Assembly (NCBI RefSeq): GCF_013387495.1
Contig: NZ_JABZEE010000013.1
Location: 1-64,000, forward strand
Length of the DNA: 64,000 nucleotides
From: Streptomyces sp. PKU-EA00015
GTDB taxonomy: Bacteria; Actinomycetota; Actinomycetes; Streptomycetales; Streptomycetaceae
Direction: 5' to 3'
Within the stretch, counting starts at the first letter, position 1, and every line of letters begins with the position of its first letter. A program made the position numbers and the translations under genes. Under the pieces are notes generated by a model, which saw nothing but the letters and a program-made list of their open reading frames with translations, was not told the DNA's origin and ran no database searches. Shown in pieces: positions 1-5,862 of the stretch.

Positions 1-297
1 GCGCTTCCCTTTCCGGCGGACCCGACTCTATCAGATCCTTTCGGGCCTGATTCCCAGTCAGAGGGGGTTGCCTTCCCGGCCGTTGGGCCGTTCCGACGAG
101 GTGAGACTTTAGCGGAATCCCAGCCCCCGACGCTAATCGGGGTCTCACTCGTTCGAAGGTCGAACGCGGATTCCTCATTCCGCGAAAACGCACGCAAGAG
201 ACGGGCGCCAGAAAGTCTGTCGCTCGCTCGAGTGGGTCTTGCGGAATGGTGTCCGGGGACCAGCCTGAGCCGGTGCTCACGTCGGACAACTCGGAGA
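1..297 (-). promoter_or_regulatory. probable rRNA operon leader (operon beyond left edge)
   Basis: No plausible protein gene lies here. Read on the minus strand, it contains boxes that I remember as recurring in Streptomyces rRNA operon leaders, notably CTGATAGAGTCGG near positions 22-35 and CCGGAAAGGGAA at the extreme left. A second -10-like TAAAGT lies near 105-112. The rRNA genes themselves would be left of the window, so this is inference from motif memory plus the strong minus-strand promoter at 298-326. An alternative is the leader of some other highly expressed stable RNA. Confidence 0.6.
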
Positions 298-326
298 ACA
301 CTACGGATGGCGGATCCCGGTGTCAA
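298..326 (-). promoter_or_regulatory. strong sigma-70 (HrdB-type) promoter, minus strand
   Basis: On the minus strand a perfect -35 hexamer TTGACA (321-326) is followed by a 17-nt spacer and a -10 hexamer TAGTGT (298-303). This is close to the vegetative consensus, which is rare in GC-rich streptomycete DNA and typical of stable-RNA promoters. It fires leftwards into the rRNA-leader-like sequence. Its -35 hexamer overlaps the probable -35 of the divergent trpS promoter. Confidence 0.75.
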
Positions 327-349
327 CTCGGACCCCGGCCGCGTAGGCT
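321..349 (+). promoter_or_regulatory. trpS leader promoter
   Basis: A -10-like TAGGCT (344-349) lies seven bases before the ATG of the leader peptide. A weak -35-like TGTCAA (321-326) sits 17 nt upstream. The spacing predicts transcription starting at or next to the leader ATG, so the leader peptide would be translated from a leaderless message. The -35 is the exact complement of the -35 of the opposite promoter. Confidence 0.55.
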
Positions 350-356
350 GAGCCGC

Positions 357-398
357 ATGACCACGCGCACGTGCCTCAATCTCTGGTGGGCCGCCTGA
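357..398 (+). CDS. Trp leader peptide (attenuator), 13 aa
   Basis: A 13-codon reading frame (ATG 357, TGA 396-398) encodes MTTRTCLNLWWAA. Two consecutive Trp codons (384-389) come just before the stop. Tryptophan is the rarest amino acid, so a tandem pair in so short a frame upstream of a tryptophanyl-tRNA synthetase is a classic sensing leader. It is followed at once by mutually exclusive hairpins (399-451). Ribosome-mediated attenuation of an auxiliary, indolmycin-resistant TrpRS gene is published for S. coelicolor. This sequence has all the parts, and the peptide is predicted to be leaderless. Confidence 0.85.
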   Translation: MTTRTCLNLWWAA

Positions 399-451
399 CG
401 GCGGCCGGCACCTGCGCATGCTCTTCAACGGCCGCCGCTTCGGCGGCCGTT
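399..451 (+). terminator. trpS transcription attenuator
   Basis: The terminator hairpin has perfect 10-bp arms AACGGCCGCC (427-436) and GGCGGCCGTT (442-451) around a 5-nt loop. The competing antiterminator pairs CGGCGGCCG (399-407) with CGGCCGCCG (429-437), using up the left terminator arm. A ribosome stalled on the Trp codons at 384-389 leaves 399-407 free and permits the antiterminator. A ribosome reaching the stop codon covers it, so the terminator forms. No U-tract follows, as is common in streptomycetes. Confidence 0.8.
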
Positions 452-521
452 CGCGTATCCCCGCTCCGGGGGTCCGGCCGCGGTAGCGGCGGCTCCGACC
501 CGACACGGAGTGGAGTACGGA

Positions 522-1517
522 ATGAAGCGGATCTTCAGCGGCGTCAAGCCGACCGGGCACCTGACCCTCGGCAACTACCTCGGGGCGATGCGACGCTGGG
601 TCGAGATCGACCAGCACCGGTCGGACTCCCTGTTCAGCGTCGTCGATCTGCACGCGCTGACCATCGAGCACGATCCGGCGCGGGTGCGCAGGCTCAGCCG
701 GCAGGCAGCGACGCTGCTGCTGGCCGCGGGGCTGGATCCGGAACTGTGCACGCTCTTCGTACAGAGCCATGTGGACGAGCACGCGCGGCTTTCGTACATC
801 CTCGAGTGCACGGCCACCGACGGCGAGCTGCGCCGCATGATCCAGTACAAGGAGAAGAGCGCGCGGGCTCGGGAGTCCGGGCAGAGCGTGCGGCTCTCGC
901 TGCTCACGTATCCGGCGCTGATGGCGGCGGACATCCTGGCGTACCGGACCGACGAGGTGCCGGTCGGTGAGGACCAGACCCAGCATGTGGAGCTGACCAG
1001 AGACCTCGCGGTCCGGTTCAACCAGCGGTACGGGCACACCTTCACCGTGCCGCGGGTGACGCATCCGCCGGTGGCCGCGCGCGTCATGGATCTGCAGGAC
1101 CCCACGTCGAAGATGGGCAAGTCCCACGAGGTCGGCGCCGGGATCGTGTATCTGCTCGACGAGGCGGACGTGGTGCGCAAGAAGGTCATGCGTGCGGTCA
1201 CGGACAGCGGGTGCGAGGTCGAGTACGACCGGGAGGAACGGCCCGGTGTCACCAATCTGCTGGAGATCATGGCGGCCTGTACCGGGCGCGATCCGAGGGA
1301 GCTGGCCGGGAAGTACGGCTCGTACGGCGCGTTGAAGAAGGACGTCGCGGACGCGGTGGTGGAGGTGCTGCGGCCGGTCAGGGTGCGCCACGCCGAGCTG
1401 GCGGCCGACCCGGCGTACATCGACGAGGTGCTGCGAAAGGGCGCCGACCGGGCCAGAGGGATGGCGCGTCCGACGGTCGACACCGCCTATCGCGCGATCG
1501 GGTTGCTGCCGGCCTGA
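522..1517 (+). CDS. trpS: tryptophanyl-tRNA synthetase (auxiliary type)
   Basis: Class I aminoacyl-tRNA synthetase that charges tRNA-Trp with tryptophan using ATP; 331 residues, normal for bacterial TrpRS. Visible motifs are the HIGH-like TGHLTLGN (residues 11-18), the tryptophan-pocket region GEDQTQHVELTRD (149-161) and the KMSKS-like loop SKMGKS (196-201). I chose ATG 522 because GGAG at 512-515 sits six bases upstream; an in-frame GTG at 510 would add four residues. The Trp-codon leader and attenuator upstream imply induction when charged tRNA-Trp is scarce. This matches the S. coelicolor TrpRS1 type, which is linked to indolmycin resistance. Resistance itself cannot be read from the sequence. 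A convergent terminator separates it from proC. Confidence 0.93.
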   Translation: MKRIFSGVKPTGHLTLGNYLGAMRRWVEIDQHRSDSLFSVVDLHALTIEHDPARVRRLSRQAATLLLAAGLDPELCTLFVQSHVDEHARLSYILECTATDGELRRMIQYKEKSARARESGQSVRLSLLTYPALMAADILAYRTDEVPVGEDQTQHVELTRDLAVRFNQRYGHTFTVPRVTHPPVAARVMDLQDPTSKMGKSHEVGAGIVYLLDEADVVRKKVMRAVTDSGCEVEYDREERPGVTNLLEIMAACTGRDPRELAGKYGSYGALKKDVADAVVEVLRPVRVRHAELAADPAYIDEVLRKGADRARGMARPTVDTAYRAIGLLPA

Positions 1518-1526
1518 AGCGGTGAG

Positions 1527-1561
1527 CGCGGGCCGCCGCCGTTCATGGCGGGCGGCCCGCG
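1527..1561. terminator. bidirectional terminator trpS/proC
   Basis: Perfect 11-bp arms CGCGGGCCGCC (1527-1537) and GGCGGCCCGCG (1551-1561) lie between the convergent stop codons of trpS and proC. Confidence 0.7.
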
Positions 1562-1571
1562 TTCGAGGCGG

Positions 1572-2381
1572 TCAGCCGTTGCCGGAGGCGAGCTCGCGGC
1601 TGCGGTCGCGGGCGGCTTCCAGGGCGGCGATGAGGGCCGCGCGAACGCCGTGGTTCTCCAGTTCCCGGATGGCGCTGATCGTGGTGCCGGCCGGGGACGT
1701 GACGGCCTCGCGGAGCTTCACGGGGTGTTCGCCGCTGTCGCGGAGCATCACCGCGGCGCCGATGGCGGCCTGGACGATGAGGTCGTGTGCCTGGGCGCGC
1801 GGGAGGCCGAGGAGGATGCCGGCGTCGGTCATCGCCTCGACGAGGAAGTAGAAGTAGGCCGGGCCCGAGCCGGAGAGCGCGGTGGCCGCGTCCTGCTGGG
1901 ACTCGGGGACGCGCAGGGTCTTGCCGACGCCGCCGAAGATCTCCTCGGCGTGCACGACGTGCTCGGTGGTGGCGTGGCTGCCGGCGGAGATGACGGACAT
2001 GCCTTCGTCGACGAGGACGGGGGTGTTGGGCATGACGCGGACGACGGGGGTTCCCGCGGCCAGACGCTGCTCGATGGAGGAGCACGTGATGCCGGCCGCG
2101 GCGCTGATGACGAGCCGGTCGGCGGTGACGTGCGGGGCGAGCTCGTCGAGGAGCTTGCTCATGTCCTGGGGCTTGACGGCCAGGATGAGGGTGTCGGCAC
2201 GCTTGGCCGCCTCGGCGTTGGTGACCGCTTCGACCCCGTAACGGGTGCGGAGCTCCTCGGCACGCTCGGGACGGCGGGCGGTGACCAGCAGATCGGCGGG
2301 GTGCCAGCCGGCGCGGATCATGCCGCTGAGCAGGGCCTCGCCGATCTTGCCCGTACCGAGGACTGCGACTGTCTGGGTCAT
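1572..2381 (-). CDS. proC: pyrroline-5-carboxylate reductase
   Basis: Catalyses the last step of proline synthesis, the NAD(P)H-dependent reduction of 1-pyrroline-5-carboxylate to proline, in the cytoplasm. The 269-residue protein opens with the dinucleotide-binding GTGKIG (residues 9-14). It carries ILAVKPQDM in the Rossmann domain and the family C-terminal dimerisation region containing ALSGSGPAY and SPAGTT. ATG 2381 is preferred because GAGGTGA lies eight bases upstream; a start at 2420 would add 13 unconserved residues. It is the last gene in its direction, faces trpS and looks monocistronic. Full family length and intact motifs make the assignment firm. Confidence 0.95.
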   Translation of the reverse strand: MTQTVAVLGTGKIGEALLSGMIRAGWHPADLLVTARRPERAEELRTRYGVEAVTNAEAAKRADTLILAVKPQDMSKLLDELAPHVTADRLVISAAAGITCSSIEQRLAAGTPVVRVMPNTPVLVDEGMSVISAGSHATTEHVVHAEEIFGGVGKTLRVPESQQDAATALSGSGPAYFYFLVEAMTDAGILLGLPRAQAHDLIVQAAIGAAVMLRDSGEHPVKLREAVTSPAGTTISAIRELENHGVRAALIAALEAARDRSRELASGNG

Positions 2382-2483
2382 GGCTCTGTTCACCTCGCCG
2401 GTCGGGATGCGTGCGCTCACATCCTTTCACCGGGGGCGGTGACGTGCCGTGGCCGTCCACGTGGCGGGCACGGCCGGGACGGT

Positions 2484-3221
2484 TCAGGCGGTGCGGCGGC
2501 GCAGGGTGGCGGCGCCGAGGGCGAGGACGAGGACGGCGCAGGCGGCGACGACCAGGACGTCGCGGAGGAAGGCGGCGGTGGTGTCGGTGTGGAGCAGGAC
2601 CTCGTTCATGGCATCGACGGCGTACGACATGGGCAGCACGTTCGAGACGGCTTCGAGGGCGGGCTGCATCTGGTCGCGGGGGGTGAACAGGCCGCACAGC
2701 AGCAGCTGCGGGAAGATCACGGCCGGCATGAACTGGACCGCCTGGAACTCGGAGGCGGCGAAGGCGGAGACGAACAGGCCGAGCGCCGTGCCCAGCAGCG
2801 CGTCGAGGAGTGCGACCAGGAGCAGCAGCCAGGGCGAGCCGACGACGTCGAGGCCGAGGACCGACAGGGCCAGCGCGGTGGCGAGGATGGACTGGACGAC
2901 GGCGACGAGGCCGAAGGCGATGGCGTATCCGCCGATGAGGTCGCCCTTGCCGAGGGGCATGGCGAGCAGTCGTTCCAGGGTGCCCGAAGTGCGTTCGCGC
3001 AGGGTGGCGATGGAGGACACGAGGAACATCGTGATGAGCGGGAAGATGCCGAGCAGCGAGGCGCCGATGGAGTCGAAGGTGCGCGGGCTGCCGTCGAAGA
3101 CGTAGCGCAGCAGCAGGAGCATCAGGCACGGCACGAGCAGCATCAGGGCGATGGAGCGCGGGTCGTGGCGGAGCTGGCGCAGGACGCGGGCGGCTGTGGC
3201 GAGGGTGCGGGCTGTGCTCAT
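2484..3221 (-). CDS. ABC-2 type transporter permease
   Basis: Membrane subunit of an exporter, 245 residues. About six hydrophobic segments are visible, including MLLVPCLMLLLLRYVF near the N-terminus, LGIFPLITMFLVSSIA, VVQSILATALALSVL, LLLLVALLDALLG and a final segment near residues 220-238. The sequence RERTSGTLERLLAMPLGKGD is a hallmark of ABC2_membrane permeases of the drug/polyketide exporter class. It overlaps the upstream ATPase gene by four bases (ATGA), so the two are translationally coupled. The substrate is unknown; related pairs export antibiotics or lipids. Expression probably depends on the palindrome at the ATPase start. Confidence 0.88.
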   Translation of the reverse strand: MSTARTLATAARVLRQLRHDPRSIALMLLVPCLMLLLLRYVFDGSPRTFDSIGASLLGIFPLITMFLVSSIATLRERTSGTLERLLAMPLGKGDLIGGYAIAFGLVAVVQSILATALALSVLGLDVVGSPWLLLLVALLDALLGTALGLFVSAFAASEFQAVQFMPAVIFPQLLLCGLFTPRDQMQPALEAVSNVLPMSYAVDAMNEVLLHTDTTAAFLRDVLVVAACAVLVLALGAATLRRRTA

Positions 3222-3985
3222 CGGGCGTCCTCCTGGAGGGCGTCGGCCTCGTCGACCAGGTGGAGGAAGGCCGCTTCGACGGTTTCGGTGCGGGTGCGGG
3301 CGCGCAGGTCGTCCGGGGTGTCCTCGGCGAGGATCTCGCCGTCGCGCATGAGCATGAGCCGGTGGCAGCGCTCGGCCTCGTCCATGACGTGGGAGGAGAC
3401 GAGGATCGTCGCGCCGCGGTCGTCGGCGAGGCGGTGGAAGAGGTCCCACAGGTCGCGGCGCAGGACGGGGTCCAGGCCGACGGTGGGTTCGTCGAGGACG
3501 AGGACCTCGGGGGTGCCGAGCAGGGCGACGGCGAGCGAGACGCGGCTGCGCTGACCGCCGGAGAGGCGGCCGGCGAGGGAGTCGGCGTGCGAGGTGAGGT
3601 CGACGTCGGCGACGGCGCGCGCGACGTACTCCTCGCGGGCGTCCTGGCGGGCCCGGCCGGGGAGCAGGACGGAGGCGAAGTAGTCGAGGTTCTGCCGGAC
3701 GGTGAGGTCGTCGTAGACGGAGGGTGCCTGGGTGACGTAGCCGATCCGGGAGCGCAGTCCGGCGTCGCCGGCCGGGCGGCCGAGGACCTCCAGGGTGCCG
3801 GTGACCTCGGCCTGGGTGCCGACGACGGCGCGCATGAGGGTCGATTTGCCGCAGCCGGAGGGCCCGAGGAGTCCGGTGATGCGGCCGGACAGGACGGTGA
3901 AGTCGAGGCCGCGCAGGACGGTGCGGCCTCCTCGTACGACGGTGAGGCCGCGGGTCAGGACCGCGACGCCAGAGGAATTCATCAT
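3218..3985 (-). CDS. ABC transporter ATP-binding protein
   Basis: Cytoplasmic ATPase that powers the ABC-2 permease encoded just downstream. In its 255 residues I see Walker A GPSGCGKST (41-49), the Q-loop region GYVTQAPSVYDDL, signature RLSGGQRSRV, Walker B VLVLDEPTVG and the H-loop SSHVMDEAERC. Start is one of two adjacent ATG codons (3985 or 3982). The start codons lie inside a perfect 8+8 bp palindrome, suggesting repression by a local or distant regulator; none is adjacent. The upstream methyltransferase gene ends 77 bp away on the same strand, so the pair probably has its own promoter. Function is sure, substrate is not. Confidence 0.93.
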   Translation of the reverse strand: MMNSSGVAVLTRGLTVVRGGRTVLRGLDFTVLSGRITGLLGPSGCGKSTLMRAVVGTQAEVTGTLEVLGRPAGDAGLRSRIGYVTQAPSVYDDLTVRQNLDYFASVLLPGRARQDAREEYVARAVADVDLTSHADSLAGRLSGGQRSRVSLAVALLGTPEVLVLDEPTVGLDPVLRRDLWDLFHRLADDRGATILVSSHVMDEAERCHRLMLMRDGEILAEDTPDDLRARTRTETVEAAFLHLVDEADALQEDAR

Positions 3986-3994
3986 GTGATGAAT
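3977..3994. promoter_or_regulatory. palindromic operator candidate over ABC start codon
   Basis: ATTCATCA-tg-TGATGAAT is a perfect 8-bp inverted repeat with a 2-bp centre, unusually AT-rich for this genome. It straddles the first codons of the ABC ATPase. The size and symmetry fit a dimeric repressor operator (GntR, PadR, MarR or TetR type). The regulator is not identifiable here. Confidence 0.5.
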
Positions 3995-4062
3995 AATGCG
4001 CCTGGCGGTGTCCGGGCGTCAAGGACAGGGGAAGCTCGGGGTGGGGCCCGTCGGGACGGGGC

Positions 4063-4818
4063 TCAGGCGGGGCGGCGGGTGACCGTGAGGTCGACGGCGT
4101 AGGCCTCCTCGACCGATCCGTCCGGGAACAGCCGCAGCAGCCCGGCCCGCTCGCGATCGAGGAAGGCGCGGGCCGCGGCCTTGCCCGCCACCAGGAACAG
4201 CGAGTGGCTGCCGAGGTTGGCGAGGTGGGTGTCGAGGGGGACGCGCCGGGTCCAGTACAGGCGGTGTTCGGCGCAGGGCACGCCGTCGGGCAGGGCGCGG
4301 GCGGCGCCGGGCGCGCCGTGTGCCGCGCCGCCGAAGTCACGCCTCAGCCGCTCCTCCTGGGCGGCGATCCAGGGGACGTCCCGGTCCGCGACGTTCCACC
4401 ACAGGGCGAGCGCGCCGCCGGGCCGCAGGACTCGCAGGGCCTCGGGGAGGGAGCGGGCGGGATCCGTCCAATGGAAAGACTGGGCGTAGGTGAGGAAGTC
4501 GGCGCTCGCGTCGGCGAGGGGGAGGGCGTCGCCGACGCCGCGGACGAGGGGCACACCGGGCAGCGACCGGCGGAACCGGTCGGCCATCGCGGCGCCCGGC
4601 TCCACGGCGGTGACCCGAGCGCCGCGCTCGCGCAGCAGCCGGGTGGCGATACCGGTGCCGGCGCCGACGTCCACGGTCCGGGCACCGGTGAGCGGGCGGC
4701 CGGACAGTTCCTCGACGGCGTCGAAGAGGGCGGGCGGATAACCGGGGCGGGCGGCGTCGTACTGGTCCGCCGCGGTCTCGAAGGAGAGGGCACGCCGGGA
4801 CCGATCGGAATCCGTCAT
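4063..4818 (-). CDS. class I SAM-dependent methyltransferase
   Basis: A cytoplasmic methyltransferase of 251 residues. Motif I VDVGAGTGIATRLL binds S-adenosylmethionine. The acidic VEPGAAM follows motif I, then DALPLADASADFLTYAQSFH and the post-motif RVLRPGGALALWW, the pattern of the Methyltransf_11/UbiE-like group. The N-terminal SFETAADQYDAARPGYP is common in this subfamily. ATG 4818 is preferred over an in-frame ATG at 4827, but no ideal ribosome site favours either. The substrate is unknown. It is transcribed towards the ABC exporter; the 77-bp gap holding a palindrome argues against tight coupling. Confidence 0.85.
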   Translation of the reverse strand: MTDSDRSRRALSFETAADQYDAARPGYPPALFDAVEELSGRPLTGARTVDVGAGTGIATRLLRERGARVTAVEPGAAMADRFRRSLPGVPLVRGVGDALPLADASADFLTYAQSFHWTDPARSLPEALRVLRPGGALALWWNVADRDVPWIAAQEERLRRDFGGAAHGAPGAARALPDGVPCAEHRLYWTRRVPLDTHLANLGSHSLFLVAGKAAARAFLDRERAGLLRLFPDGSVEEAYAVDLTVTRRPA

Positions 4819-4843
4819 GCCTCTCATCCTTCCCCGGAGGCGG

Positions 4844-5371
4844 CTAGTTGCGCCGGGTCCTGCCGTTCCGGCGGGAGCGGGCCGCCGGGTTGCCGGAGCG
4901 GCTGCCGCGGCGCTTCTCGTACTGCCGGAGCGCCGTCTCGTACTCGGCGCGGCGCAGCTGCTCGCCGGGGGCTTCCGTCAGGCAGCGCAGGGAGTAGGCG
5001 ATGAGGGAGCCGATGAAGCCGATCGCCTTGAGGCTGCGCAGCGAGTCCTCGGAGGGGGAGCCGTTCGGCCGCCGGCCGAAGCTCTCCCAGGTCTTGCGGA
5101 AGGCGATGGCGCTGCAGACGGCGAACATGACGACGACGAGGACGTTCACGAAGCCGCCGACCTCGGCGATGGCCAGGCCCTGGTAGGCGAAGCGCAGCAC
5201 GAGCGCGGCGGCGAAGGCGGTGACGAGCGCCCCGGCGCCGACGGCGGCCCGGCGCAGCCCGTAGCCCCCGTCGTGCTCGACCCAGGTGGTGCCGAAGTAA
5301 CGGATGGGCTCGGGCCGCGGGCCGGTGCCGCTGCCGGTGCTGTCGCCGGGGTTCTCGGTGTGCTCGCTCAC
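4844..5371 (-). CDS. conserved two/three-helix membrane protein
   Basis: A 175-residue membrane protein that I do not recognise by name. A polar, Gly/Pro-rich N-terminus is followed by the conserved-looking YFGTTWVEHDGGYGLRRA. Two hydrophobic helices follow (about 45-65 and 72-92), with a weaker one near residues 115-130. The highly basic, Arg-rich tail (KRRGSRSGNP onwards) is presumably cytoplasmic. It resembles small streptomycete membrane proteins conserved at this chromosomal position. The start ATG is followed by an ordinary hydrophilic lead. No function can be assigned. Confidence 0.75.
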   Translation of the reverse strand: MSEHTENPGDSTGSGTGPRPEPIRYFGTTWVEHDGGYGLRRAAVGAGALVTAFAAALVLRFAYQGLAIAEVGGFVNVLVVVMFAVCSAIAFRKTWESFGRRPNGSPSEDSLRSLKAIGFIGSLIAYSLRCLTEAPGEQLRRAEYETALRQYEKRRGSRSGNPAARSRRNGRTRRN

Positions 5372-5402
5372 GGGTCGATTATCCCCGCGGCGAGGGTGAG
5401 GG

Positions 5403-5711
5403 TCAGGAGCAGCGGATGGTGACGTAGCCGTCGCTGCCCGTCTGGACGTAGGCGTCGGAGACGAATTCGCCGTTGGCGATGTTGTCCCAGATGTTGGTGG
5501 TGCCGTAGGGGCCGGTGATCGTCTCGCCCGGCTTCTGGCAGTTGATCGGGACGCTCGCGCCGTACGGCAGCACCCGGATGACCGGGTACTGGGTACCGGG
5601 GCCGGAGCGCACGTTCAGCCGCACGCCCGGTGCGACCGGGTAGCGCTTGACCGTGAAGGTCTCCACGGCCTCGGTCCCGGCCTGTTCGCCCTGTACTTCC
5701 TCAACAGCCAT
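5403..5711 (-). CDS. small SH3b-like domain protein
   Basis: A 102-residue protein whose bulk is one bacterial SH3 domain. LNVRSGPGTQYPVIRVLPYG is the diagnostic Leu-Asn-Val-Arg-Ser-Gly-Pro signature, followed by GTTNIWDNI and VSDAYVQTG strands. Such domains bind peptidoglycan or peptides, but there is no signal peptide or membrane segment here, so cytoplasmic action or a non-classical route is possible. Two cysteines (NCQKP and the C-terminal IRCS) could form a disulfide. A GGGGGAG site six bases before ATG 5711 supports the start. It is divergent from the kinase gene at 5863. Confidence 0.72.
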   Translation of the reverse strand: MAVEEVQGEQAGTEAVETFTVKRYPVAPGVRLNVRSGPGTQYPVIRVLPYGASVPINCQKPGETITGPYGTTNIWDNIANGEFVSDAYVQTGSDGYVTIRCS

Positions 5712-5862
5712 CGAGTTCTCCCCCGTTGATGCACGTCTGATGCACGTCGTGTGAAAGCGGCGTGGCTCGCCGCGCGCAGGCTAGCAAGCCATGGCCGGAT
5801 CGTACGCATCATCGACTAGGCTCCGAGCGTCGCGCGTGCGCACCATCAGACGGGGGTGGGAG

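Noticed and set aside
121..185. Possible tRNA because of GTTCGAAGGTCGAAC
   Set aside because: The bases resemble a T-loop only superficially; no cloverleaf or acceptor stem can be drawn on either strand.
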